A stretch of DNA of 23,916 bases, taken from positions 864 to 24,779 of the forward strand of contig MGSU01000335.1 in the NCBI GenBank assembly GCA_001799195.1, given 5' to 3'. This stretch comes from Deltaproteobacteria bacterium RIFOXYA12_FULL_61_11. GTDB taxonomy: Bacteria > Bdellovibrionota_F > JAHFAK01 > YA12-FULL-61-11. The position numbers and the translations under genes were made by a program. The notes under the pieces are model-generated. The model was not told where the DNA came from and did no database searches. It was given only the letters and a program-made list of their open reading frames with translations. Positions 9,490-17,379 of the stretch are shown in pieces; the stretch's first letter is position 1, and each line of letters begins with the position of its first letter.

Positions 9490-11007
9490 TCAATGCTTCT
9501 TTTTGTCGCTGGTCGAACTTCTCCGTGGGACACTCCGCCCCACTCCGAGGATCTCCTCCCGATGCTCGAGGATGCGGTTCGCGGTGCGCCTCGCGAGAAC
9601 CCAGATGGTTTCCATCGGGTTGACCCCGAGATGCGTGGGGAAGACCGAGGCATCGGCCACGAAGAGGTTGCCGTAGCCGAAGACCTTGCCCCGACTATCG
9701 ACAACGCCTTCGTGACGATCCCGCCCCATCCTGCACGTGCCCATCAGGTGGACGGTCATCAGTTCGATCTCCGAGGGGTCTATTTCATGGGCGGCCAGGA
9801 GGGAAGGGCCTTCGTCGAGGTCGACCACGGGGAGATGATGCAGGGGCAGGAGGACTTTTCTCGCTCCCGCCGCGCGATGCATGGTAAGGGTCAGGTCGAG
9901 AGCGCGTTTGATCCTCACGAGGTCCAGTTGGGTGAGGAAATAGGTGGGGATGGGATGGCCGAAGAGACGCCGTATACGACCGGTGGTGGTGTCTTCGACC
10001 ATGGCGCCGATGACCAGCATCTTGTCGTACTGGGCCATCAACTCGGCATGTTCGCGCCCAAAACCGGGTACGCCCATGGCGAGTATAGAAGGAGGAACGC
10101 TGCCCGAGGCCAACAGGATACCTTCCTTCTCGATGAACTCGGTGACCTGGTGACTCTGATGGACTCCTTTCCACATGACCATGGGGCGGTCGTAGAGTCC
10201 TATCGTCTTGAGGGTCGGATGGAGATGGAGGTGGCGGCCGAGGTGAGGGTTCTGCAGGCCCGAGTTCCAGAGCAACATGGGGGTATAGGTTGAACCTGCG
10301 CAGAGGACCACTGCACGCGCTTCGATGAGGGAGCGGCGCCCGCCTTCGGCTGCGGTGACGAATACTCCGCCAACCTTGCCACCGAAGCGTTGCAGGGAAA
10401 GGGCTCGGGTCGAGGCCAAGAGGGTGCCCCCTGCGGCCTCGAACCTCGGGATGTAACTCTCCAGGGTGCTTTGTTTGGCACCGGTCGGGCAGCCGAGGAT
10501 ACAGTGGTTGGTTCCGGCGCAGTGACGTTGGTTGCGCCGGTTCTCGCGCAGACTCCAACCGAGCGCCAGGGCTGCATCGCGAAAGGCCAGGTTGTCCAGG
10601 CCGAGGCTCTCAGGATCTTGGAGTGCGACCCCGTTCTCGCGTTCGACCTCTTCGAAGAGGGGGGTCATGGCCTCGGGAGCGAGGCTGGGATCGGCGAGCC
10701 GTTCGACCCAGCGCTGCAGCACTCCCTCCGGAGTGCGCCAACACATGCCGCCGTTGATCAGAGTGCTGCCGCCGACCGTGCGTCCTTCCACGTACTGGAT
10801 ATTCGGACGGCCGAGGATAGTGGTCGCGCCTGCTCCTCGATACAACTTGGACACCATCTCCGAAGGTCTGGTGGTCTGGTCTTGGCGAGGAACTCGCTGC
10901 CCTTCCTCAAGCAGACAGACGTCCAGACCCGCCTGGACCAGGGCATGCGCGCATGCACCGCCGCCGGCACCGGAGCCGACGACGACGACATCGAAGCGGT
11001 GTATCAT
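9490..11007 (-). CDS. GMC-family FAD oxidoreductase with CX5CX3C motif
   Basis: A 505-residue glucose-methanol-choline oxidoreductase. FAD is bound by the N-terminal Rossmann motif VVVVGSGAGGG and by the GMC block GRTVGGSTLINGG; the C-terminal block FVADASVFPTHLGVNPMET carries the conserved His/Asn region. Cys163, Cys169 and Cys173 form CX5CX3C (CAGTNHCILGC), the same spacing that, as I recall, binds a [3Fe-4S] cluster in the catalytic subunit of Burkholderia FAD-glucose dehydrogenase. Thus a dehydrogenase passing electrons to a membrane partner is more likely than an oxygen-using oxidase. The ATG at 11007 overlaps the upstream stop (ATGA, 11004-11007). Substrate is unknown; alcohols, sterols or sugars are possible. 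No Tat signal is visible at the start. Confidence 0.85.
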   Translation of the reverse strand: MIHRFDVVVVGSGAGGGACAHALVQAGLDVCLLEEGQRVPRQDQTTRPSEMVSKLYRGAGATTILGRPNIQYVEGRTVGGSTLINGGMCWRTPEGVLQRWVERLADPSLAPEAMTPLFEEVERENGVALQDPESLGLDNLAFRDAALALGWSLRENRRNQRHCAGTNHCILGCPTGAKQSTLESYIPRFEAAGGTLLASTRALSLQRFGGKVGGVFVTAAEGGRRSLIEARAVVLCAGSTYTPMLLWNSGLQNPHLGRHLHLHPTLKTIGLYDRPMVMWKGVHQSHQVTEFIEKEGILLASGSVPPSILAMGVPGFGREHAELMAQYDKMLVIGAMVEDTTTGRIRRLFGHPIPTYFLTQLDLVRIKRALDLTLTMHRAAGARKVLLPLHHLPVVDLDEGPSLLAAHEIDPSEIELMTVHLMGTCRMGRDRHEGVVDSRGKVFGYGNLFVADASVFPTHLGVNPMETIWVLARRTANRILEHREEILGVGRSVPRRSSTSDKKKH

Positions 11008-11450
11008 CTGTCGATTTCCTCCCCGTAGGTTTCGAGCCGACGTCTGGATACTTCGGCGATCCACTCGTCGGGGCGATAGCCCATGGCTTCCATGACCCTG
11101 GGGTGCTCATAGAAACCCATGACGGCCAGGATCTTGAGTAAGCGCATCACTTCGCGCAGGGGCATGAAGCGCGAAGCGGACCAGCGTTGGCAGAGTGCTT
11201 CGCGTTCGGAGAGGGGAAGCCCTCGGAAGGTCACCGGCCGGAGCAGTAGGGCGCTCGTCGCGATATTCAGGCCGAGGAGAGCGAGAGTCAGTCCCCAGGT
11301 GAAGAACCGGGGAAAATTGGCCAGGTACCGTTCGCTCGAGACGAGCAATTCGTCCTCGAGAGAGAAGGGGAACACCTCGGAGCGCGGTTGGAGCACCTCG
11401 AAGAAGGAACGCAACAGGGCTCGCAGGAGGGAGGGGAGGACCGGGATCAT
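11004..11450 (-). CDS. Small one-TM protein, probable partner subunit of the GMC oxidoreductase
   Basis: A 148-residue protein with one clear transmembrane segment (about residues 49-70, FFTWGLTLALLGLNIATSAL). The C-terminal half reads MGFYEHPRVMEAMGYRPDEW, which resembles the end of gluconate 2-dehydrogenase subunit 3-type proteins (G-Y/F-x2-P...GY). Its stop overlaps the ATG of the GMC gene, so the two are translationally coupled and probably form a complex in which this protein anchors the enzyme to the membrane. GAGGTGAGC just precedes the chosen ATG; a GTG start further upstream at 11558 is open but lacks support. No cysteine cluster or heme motif is present, so electron transfer would need another carrier. 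The family match is tentative. Confidence 0.7.
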   Translation of the reverse strand: MIPVLPSLLRALLRSFFEVLQPRSEVFPFSLEDELLVSSERYLANFPRFFTWGLTLALLGLNIATSALLLRPVTFRGLPLSEREALCQRWSASRFMPLREVMRLLKILAVMGFYEHPRVMEAMGYRPDEWIAEVSRRRLETYGEEIDR

Positions 11451-11630
11451 GCTCACCTCGGGAATTCGATGCGGCAGGACGATAGCACGAAGGGACGGAA
11501 AAGCAACTCGGGTCGAGGCTTCGTTTGGGGGAGTCTGTTCCTTCATGCTCTGGGGCACTGGAAAGGCTGAGAAGTATCCTGTACTACCATCTGGAAATGG
11601 AAGGCCTGTCGACCTGAAGGAGAGGCGAAC

Positions 11631-12182
11631 ATGAAACCCGGCGTGATACTGATCTTGGCTCTGCTCCCATACTCGGCCTGCGGTGGGGAGAAGGGTTCCT
11701 CGGACCCGGGGACGATTGAACTCGTCGTCCCAGCTTTCAGGGGAGGAGTGATTCCGTTGGCCCAGGTCCGCACGGAAGCCGGCGGCGGCAATCGTTCACC
11801 AGTCGTGCAGTGGTCCTCTGTCCCGAAGGGAACCCTCTCGTTGGCCCTGATCTTCTATGATACCCATCCGATCGCGCGGGAGTGGATCCACTGGGCAGTG
11901 CTCGATCTGCCGCCGGGCTCGGCGGGGCTGGAGGAAGGTAGCTCGGGCACAAGCCTTCCCGTTGGAGCGCGAGAATTGCTCAACGATTTCGGTCAGAGCG
12001 GCTATGGTGGTCCGCAACCTCCGGTCGGTTCGGGACTGCACCGCTATCGATTGATCCTCTACGCTCTGAGTGTCCCGACGGTGGCTCTCCAGGGCAAGAC
12101 CACGAAAGCCGCCTTCGAAGCAGCGGTGCGCCCCTCAGTATTGGCCTCCGCCATGCTCGAGGCCGGCTACGAACGCAAGTGA
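11631..12182 (+). CDS. Secreted PEBP-family (YbhB/Raf kinase inhibitor-like) protein
   Basis: A 183-residue protein of the phosphatidylethanolamine-binding family. The ligand-site pattern is visible: LIFYDTHPIAREWIHWAV (family D-x-D-x-P...HW), and GYGGPQPPVG then GLHRYRLILYAL (G-Y-x-G-P-x-P-P-x-G-x-H-R-Y). The N terminus MKPGVILILALLPYSACGG is a short hydrophobic signal ending in Cys, so it may be a lipoprotein, though Tyr rather than Leu at -3 of the lipobox is unusual. AAGGAGAGG precedes the ATG at a good distance. The gene stands alone and is closed by a strong terminator. Family function in bacteria is poorly known; a small-ligand or lipid-binding role is possible. Confidence 0.87.
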   Translation: MKPGVILILALLPYSACGGEKGSSDPGTIELVVPAFRGGVIPLAQVRTEAGGGNRSPVVQWSSVPKGTLSLALIFYDTHPIAREWIHWAVLDLPPGSAGLEEGSSGTSLPVGARELLNDFGQSGYGGPQPPVGSGLHRYRLILYALSVPTVALQGKTTKAAFEAAVRPSVLASAMLEAGYERK

Positions 12183-12217
12183 GCGATTGGAACGGTTGGA
12201 AAAGAGAAAATAAAAAA

Positions 12218-12257
12218 GCCTGAAGTCGGAGGGGGGGATCGACTTCAGGCTTCTTTT
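12218..12257 (+). terminator. Rho-independent terminator after the PEBP gene
   Basis: GCCTGAAGTCG (12218-12228) pairs perfectly with CGACTTCAGGC (12240-12250) around an 11-base G-rich loop, followed by TTCTTTT. An A6 tract on the other flank means it could also stop transcription on the minus strand. It lies 36 bases past the PEBP stop codon. Confidence 0.92.
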
Positions 12258-12457
12258 CACTGGGCTGAAGGACTAGCATTTCTTGTGCCAAGTCTAGGTT
12301 TTAGTGTTTCCTGTTGATAGTATGTAATTTTTATGGAATAGCTGCTGGAACTCACCGCAAGAGTGGGGTCGAAAAGCCCCGGAATGGGAGCGGGATGTCC
12401 AGGCTGCTGAAAGAAAGTACGAAAGATGAGGTGACAGGGGTGAACGGCAGGCACGAG

Positions 12458-12676
12458 ATGACCCTTCGAGGCTTAGAACGCATCCTCGAGTCCGCGCGCA
12501 GCGTGGGCGCGACCGATGCAACTCCGGTGCGCGCTCTGCAGGAGGGAAGGGAGTTGACCATCGAGAACTTCGACCTTCTGCTCGAACCCGTAGGTACCGA
12601 CGTTGCGCAGCAAGGGCCGTCCCAGGGCGAGCCCTCGGTTCTGCGCCTGCTGCTCGGTCCCGACCGGGAAAGTTGA
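12458..12676 (+). CDS. Possible small hypothetical protein
   Basis: An open frame giving 72 residues from ATG 12458 (MTLRGLERILESARSVG... to LLLGPDRES), or 93 residues from ATG 12395. Its third codon positions are GC-rich like the real genes nearby, and the composition (acidic, no cysteines, no membrane segment) is protein-like. Against it, no strong ribosome site precedes either ATG and I recognise no family. It lies between the PEBP terminator and the pseudo-subtilase, on the same strand as the latter. Bases 12258-12457 before it and 12677-12829 after it hold nothing I can name; the second gap is AT-rich and probably contains the promoter of the next gene. Confidence 0.35.
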   Translation: MTLRGLERILESARSVGATDATPVRALQEGRELTIENFDLLLEPVGTDVAQQGPSQGEPSVLRLLLGPDRES

Positions 12677-12829
12677 CCCTCCAGCCCTTGTATCGCAGCC
12701 CTGGGAGCTGCGGTGGCTGCCGAGATCCCTCCCACGGTTATGACGCAGAGCAAAAAAATAGAAAGACAGAAGACGGTACTTATATCGATAGTTATTACAA
12801 ATTAATAGAACCAATATTTGACACAGAGC

Positions 12830-14554
12830 ATGAAAACTGGTAAGGGAGGGCGTTTGGAAAAACTCCTGGGGGTGGATATGCTCCGCTGGTCCTTGCTCGG
12901 TTTCTTGGCCCTCTTTTCCATGCTCGGCGGTGCGCAGACTTCGAGTCCTGCCGAGGTCTTCGTGCGTTTCGAGGCATCGTCTCCTGGGGATGATCTGAAG
13001 GCCTATCTGGTCCACGCGCTCGGCCTGGAACTCAGCTTCGTCGAAGGCTGTTATCCCGACCCTCTGGTGGTGTGCTTCCGCGTTCCGGACGGCAAGAATC
13101 TCGACCAGGTGGTCGAGCAACTCTCTGATGACCCGGCCATCGCGTTTGTCAGCCCCAACCAAGCCGTGCCGACCAGCAACCAACAATACCAGACCCAGAC
13201 CCAATTCCAAGAGCCGGTCGATGGCCTGGATCCCATTCTCGAACCCGAAACCCCCTTGCAGCCCCCGGTCGATCCAGGCGAGGAATTACCCCCTCCGATC
13301 GAAGAACCGGTCGTACCGCAACCCCCGGTCGTCGAACCGCCTGTGGTCGAGGAGCCCCCGGTCGAGGAGCCGATCGAACCGCAACCCCCGGTCATTGAAC
13401 CACCCGTGGTCGAGCCGCCAGTGGTCGAGGAACCGGTCGTACCGCAACCCCCTGTCGCCGAGGAAGCGGACTTCGTGCTGACCCACTGGGGTTTACAGCG
13501 CATCGGTCTCGGTGAGGTCAGGCCTCGCTACCAGGGGGACGAGAAGCTCCTCGTGGCGGTTATCTCCACCGGTGTGGATATTCATCACGAGGCCCTGGCT
13601 GAAGTCATCCATACCAATGCCGGCGAAGTCCCGGGCAACGGCAAGGACGACGACGGCAACGGCTTTGTCGATGACGTCTACGGATATGACTTCCTGCACA
13701 ACACCGCCGACGTGACCGACCAGGTCGGTGCCGGCACCGCCGCGGCGGGTCTCATCGCGGGAGCGCGCCAACTCGGGGACAAGACCTATCTCTACGGATC
13801 CGGCGGCAAGGTCAGTCTGTTGCCCATCAAGGTCAATGACGGCAACCTCCTCGTTTTCGCCTGGACCATGTTCAGGGCCTTCGATTACGCGTTGAACATG
13901 GGTGCCGAGGTGATCTACTTCGGCTTGGACTTACATGCGCTCTTCCTCCCGGACGGGGGGCCGCGGCAGTGGTTCCAGTACATCACCCGCAAGGCCGAGG
14001 AACGCAATGTCGTCATCGTGGCTCCGGCCGGAGATCTTGGTTGGAATGTCGACCACTGGCTGTTGCACGGTTACCCCGCCGCTTACAAGAGCAACGCCCT
14101 CCTGACCGTCGGGGCGAGCGACAGCTCTGACCTGCCGGCGGAGACCTCGAATCGCGGTCGCCGCAGCGTCGATCTCTTCGCTCCCGGGGGCGACCTGATG
14201 TGCTTGGCTCCGGACGACGAATACTTCACGTGCTCCGGAACCCCTGCCGCGGCGGCCTTGACGGCAGGAGTGGTCGGATTGTTGCGCGGCTATGCCCCCG
14301 AACTCGATGTTCTCGACGTGCGCAACCGTATCCTGAACACGGTTCAACCCATGGATGAACTGCTGGACAGCTCCGTGAGTGGCGGGGTGCTCGACGAGGA
14401 AGCCGCCTTGTTCGCGGAGCAGGGTGGGAACGACACCGACTTCGCGATAGACGCCGGGTGCGCGGTCGTGAGCGCCGAGCAGCCTCAGGGCTTCTTGCCG
14501 TTCCTGTTCCTCCTGGGGGTCCTGCTCTTCAGCCGACGCCGCGCTGCTCGCTGA
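12830..14554 (+). CDS. Secreted subtilisin-fold pseudoprotease with Pro-rich linker and C-terminal sorting tail
   Basis: About 574 residues: signal peptide (core LLGFLALFSMLGGAQ); a prodomain-like region to about 126; a Pro/Glu/Val linker of PPVVE-type repeats (127-214); a subtilase (S8) fold (about 225-510); then Cys544, a hydrophobic helix and RRRAAR at the very end. The S8 blocks are recognisable but every catalytic residue is changed: Asp to Ser246 (VAVISTGVD), His to Ala301 (GAGTAAAG for GHGTHVAG), oxyanion Asn to Asp402 (APAGD), Ser to Pro472 (SGTPAAAA for SGTSMAAP). The protein should therefore not cut peptides and may bind or scaffold. The tail resembles Cys-TM-Arg sorting signals of the MYXO/JDVT-CTERM kind. 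The start is uncertain: TTG 12854 has GGAGG four bases upstream, ATG 12878 is also possible. It probably shares a transcript with the radical SAM gene 24 bases downstream. Confidence 0.85.
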   Translation: MKTGKGGRLEKLLGVDMLRWSLLGFLALFSMLGGAQTSSPAEVFVRFEASSPGDDLKAYLVHALGLELSFVEGCYPDPLVVCFRVPDGKNLDQVVEQLSDDPAIAFVSPNQAVPTSNQQYQTQTQFQEPVDGLDPILEPETPLQPPVDPGEELPPPIEEPVVPQPPVVEPPVVEEPPVEEPIEPQPPVIEPPVVEPPVVEEPVVPQPPVAEEADFVLTHWGLQRIGLGEVRPRYQGDEKLLVAVISTGVDIHHEALAEVIHTNAGEVPGNGKDDDGNGFVDDVYGYDFLHNTADVTDQVGAGTAAAGLIAGARQLGDKTYLYGSGGKVSLLPIKVNDGNLLVFAWTMFRAFDYALNMGAEVIYFGLDLHALFLPDGGPRQWFQYITRKAEERNVVIVAPAGDLGWNVDHWLLHGYPAAYKSNALLTVGASDSSDLPAETSNRGRRSVDLFAPGGDLMCLAPDDEYFTCSGTPAAAALTAGVVGLLRGYAPELDVLDVRNRILNTVQPMDELLDSSVSGGVLDEEAALFAEQGGNDTDFAIDAGCAVVSAEQPQGFLPFLFLLGVLLFSRRRAAR

Positions 14555-14578
14555 CCCCTTCGCCGACGCGGAGACCGG

Positions 14579-15712
14579 GTGGATTTCCTCACGTCCTGCT
14601 ATCATCAATTGGCCGCGCTGTATCCGCGGGTTCGGGAACTCGACCTTCGGCAGGATCGACCGAGGACGACGGGCACGGTCCTGGCCGAAGAACTGAGACA
14701 GCGCGGGCAAGCGGTCCTGGAAGATCGGGCCAGGGTGTTACCCCGACCGCGTTCGATCATTTTCAACCTGACCATGCAGTGCTGTCTGCGCTGCAGGTTC
14801 TGCAACCTGTGGCGGCTCCAGTTCCCCCACATGGAACCGGCATTCTGGCACCGGGCCATCGATGAACTCTATGCGCTCTCGGGGCCGTACCAGCTTTGCC
14901 TCTCCGGAGGCGAGCCCCTACTGGTCCCCTATCTCGAGGAACTGATCGCCCATGCCTCGTCCCTGGGAATAGAGACCGCGGTGCCCACCAACGGGTTCCT
15001 CCTCGATGCGGAGCGTATTCAGCGTTTACAGGCCGCTGGGTTGCGCAGTCTCAAGCTGTCGATCGATGCGCTGGGTCCGCTCCATGATCACTTGCGCCGT
15101 AAAGAGGGTTTGTTCGACAAAGTCTTGGAAGCGATCGGGGCCTTGCGAGGGCACAACCCGAGCATGCAGGTAGGGGTTCTGACCGTCTTCATGGGTCCCA
15201 ATCTTTCGCACCTCGTCCCGCTCGTGGAATGGGTGAGCCAGGAGGAAGCCCTGGGGTTCATCGAGTTCCAGGCCTTGACGCAGACCTATGCCGACCCGCC
15301 CGACACCTCGTGGTATCGCACCAGCGAGCTGTGGCCGTCGGATCCGGCCGCCGTGGAGGTTCTCATTGATCAATTGCTCGCCCTGCAAGCCGCCGGAGCA
15401 CCAATAGGCAATCGTCCCTTCCAGTTACAATTCTTCAAGTATTACTTCAGGAATCCCAACCAGTTTGTCTATCACGATTGCATGATCGGCAATTTCCATC
15501 TCACCGTGCGGAACGACGGCGAGGTGTCGTCGTGTTTCAACCAGGGACTCATGGGTAACCTCCGAGAGAACTCCCTGGCCGAGCTCTGGGAAGGAGCGCG
15601 AGCCTCGTTGCAACGCCTCAAGATGGAGACCTGTCGCGTTTCGTGCGGTTTCCCGGTGAATTGCTACTTTGCCGAGAACGCCCGTTATGTCTTCCCCTCT
15701 TCAGAGGATTGA
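14579..15712 (+). CDS. Radical SAM/SPASM enzyme
   Basis: A 377-residue radical SAM protein starting at GTG 14579, with GGAGA just upstream. The cluster motif CX3CX2C is Cys68, Cys72 and Cys75 in MQCCLRCRFCNLW, followed by LSGGEPLLVP (GGE motif) and the strand SLKLSIDAL. The C-terminal SPASM-type region starts DCMIGNFHLTVRNDGEVSSC (CX12GX4C) and ends with METCRVSCGFPVNCYFAEN. A roughly 60-residue helical segment precedes the core. It lies 24 bases behind the pseudo-subtilase gene and ends overlapping by 28 bases the 3' end of a convergent SPASM-like/TPR-like gene. No short precursor peptide is seen beside it, so the substrate may be a larger neighbour protein, such as the pseudo-subtilase, or something distant. 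Function not known. Confidence 0.87.
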   Translation: MDFLTSCYHQLAALYPRVRELDLRQDRPRTTGTVLAEELRQRGQAVLEDRARVLPRPRSIIFNLTMQCCLRCRFCNLWRLQFPHMEPAFWHRAIDELYALSGPYQLCLSGGEPLLVPYLEELIAHASSLGIETAVPTNGFLLDAERIQRLQAAGLRSLKLSIDALGPLHDHLRRKEGLFDKVLEAIGALRGHNPSMQVGVLTVFMGPNLSHLVPLVEWVSQEEALGFIEFQALTQTYADPPDTSWYRTSELWPSDPAAVEVLIDQLLALQAAGAPIGNRPFQLQFFKYYFRNPNQFVYHDCMIGNFHLTVRNDGEVSSCFNQGLMGNLRENSLAELWEGARASLQRLKMETCRVSCGFPVNCYFAENARYVFPSSED

Positions 15713-17169
15713 GAGACAGGGGGCGGAGAGTCGAGCAGGAACGGACGGAGGAGTCGGCCCCGGCCGAGTTCTGCTGGAACCGGGAAGCCGTTCAGGTACA
15801 GTCTCGTAGCATCGACGAGGGCTTGGGGATAGGGGTCTTTGCACGAGGGCAGGGGGGTGGGGCGCTCCCCGCCGAGCAGTGCGACGCAGGCTCGGAGCGC
15901 GGCGCACATCGGCCGGAGGTATGTAGGAGGCTGCCAATCGCGGAGTACCCCCTCGGCTTCGGGGAGACGGCCGCCGGCCAGATGGAGGTTGCCCAAGCCA
16001 AGCCGCGCGAGAGGCCCCACGCGAGCGTCGTGTTTTGCGGCCAGGAAGTCGAGGGTGGCCAAGGTGGTTTCCCGAAGGTGCAAGCGGCAGCAACCGCGCA
16101 ACACGAGCACCCGAGGATCGCGAGTTTTAGAGAGGTTCTCCAGCAGGGCGAGGGCCTCGGCATGAGCCCCCGAGGCTATGGCCAGCAGGGCCGTGGGGTA
16201 AGCGCGAGCATCCACTTCCAGAGCCTCGAGACCTTGGGTGAGGATCCTTTTCGCTTGCTCCAAGCGATCGGCGAGCACGAGACGTTCGCCCAGGTGCATG
16301 GTCCGCCAGGGAGAGTGTCGTGGTCGGAGACCTCCAGGTTTCTCCGAGAGAGGGGGGGATGGTAGAACTATGGGCAGGGTTTCGGCCTCGTAGTGTCGTG
16401 CGCAGGGATGCGTACACTGCGGCTTGAAGGCTTCCAGCTCATTGTAGTTGGAAGCAAAAATGCTATTTCCCGGAACTTCCTCCAAACTCAGGATCGGAGC
16501 TCCGAGCGGACAGGCATATGCTTTCCCGTCCTCGAGATAGAGTCTGCGCTGCAGAGCACAGGTGAAATGCTGCGGGTAGCTCGGCGAGGGCCTCTCGTCG
16601 AGCACCGCGTGGAGTGAGGGTTTGACCCAGGATCGGGGGGTTGCCAAGACCTCGGGTGGTAAGTCGAAGGTGACGGGAGGGTGGCCTCCGGCTTGGTGCA
16701 GGATGCACAACGAGAGCGCGGCGGGGGCGACGTGGGTGAGCAGCGAGAGGTCCTCGGCGCCGAACTGTTCGTAGTTGGCTTCCCAGAACTCGAGGTAGAA
16801 GTACTTGGAGATACCGGGCAGGTAGAAGTTCTCGAGGAAGGAGGTATAGAAAGGATATTCGTCCGGGAAGTGCAGATAGATGCACGCGCGGACCAGGGGC
16901 CTGAGTTGGTGCAGGAGCACGCTGGTCCTCGGCGTGAGGTCCCGAGCATGGAAATGGAGGGCCAGTTCGAAACCCTCCACGTGGAGGGAACTGAGCCAGG
17001 CCAAGCTGGGAGGAGGGGCCGGCTCTAACCTCAGGTGCAGGGTCCAACGCTCCTCCGGGAGACCGATGCGGCGTCTCAGGGCAAGGAGCGACTCTCGCCA
17101 GTGCTCCCCTCTTTTTCCCAGAAATTCCGTTCGGCGGAGATCCCTACCGTCCACCTGCATGGTCGACAC
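15685..17169 (-). CDS. SPASM-like domain plus TPR-like repeats, no radical SAM motif
   Basis: About 494 residues. Residues 1-200 have a mixed alpha/beta look (TLHLRLEP, GFELALHFHARDL, ACIYLHFPDEYP, YFYLEFWEANYEQ) reminiscent of a radical SAM barrel half, but no CX3CX2C exists. Cys204-x10-Gly-x4-Cys220 (CALQRRLYLEDGKAYAC) fits the SPASM signature CX9-15GX4C, and Cys252/Cys256 (CTHPC) follows. From about 290 the chain becomes helical with repeated A/L/G-rich pairs (HLGERLVLADRLEQAKRIL, RVLVLRGCCRLHLRET, ARLGLGNLHLAGGRLPEAE) typical of TPR-like repeats. The start is unclear: GTG 17169 or ATG 17160, neither with a strong ribosome site. It converges on and overlaps the radical SAM gene by 28 bases. 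It may bind the substrate or partner of that enzyme, or be a degenerate radical SAM relative. Confidence 0.75.
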   Translation of the reverse strand: MSTMQVDGRDLRRTEFLGKRGEHWRESLLALRRRIGLPEERWTLHLRLEPAPPPSLAWLSSLHVEGFELALHFHARDLTPRTSVLLHQLRPLVRACIYLHFPDEYPFYTSFLENFYLPGISKYFYLEFWEANYEQFGAEDLSLLTHVAPAALSLCILHQAGGHPPVTFDLPPEVLATPRSWVKPSLHAVLDERPSPSYPQHFTCALQRRLYLEDGKAYACPLGAPILSLEEVPGNSIFASNYNELEAFKPQCTHPCARHYEAETLPIVLPSPPLSEKPGGLRPRHSPWRTMHLGERLVLADRLEQAKRILTQGLEALEVDARAYPTALLAIASGAHAEALALLENLSKTRDPRVLVLRGCCRLHLRETTLATLDFLAAKHDARVGPLARLGLGNLHLAGGRLPEAEGVLRDWQPPTYLRPMCAALRACVALLGGERPTPLPSCKDPYPQALVDATRLYLNGFPVPAELGRGRLLRPFLLDSPPPVSQSSEEGKT

Positions 17170-17379
17170 GCTGTCGATGACAACAGCAGCATCCTAGCAG
17201 GTAGAGGACTGCCTTCCAAGGCCGGAGGGCCATGCTGTCCCAGAACCCGAGCAAGGTACTGAGTTCATCGACCCTCTCTCCGCGTGTCGTTCCTCGACAA
17301 TTTCGTTCTATGAAACCTTGAAAGAATTACTCACGAAGGTGGTGGTTCCGGAGTAAGTGTTTCTAGTGATGTGGAATCA

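Noticed and set aside
12473-13210. 245-residue minus-strand frame spanning the region before the pseudo-subtilase
   Set aside because: It crosses an AT-rich probable promoter and antisense coding DNA, with abrupt composition change inside the frame.
13209-13470. Repetitive DNA considered as a CRISPR or repeat array
   Set aside because: The units are imperfect, in frame and encode a Pro/Val/Glu linker; no spacers or constant repeat length.
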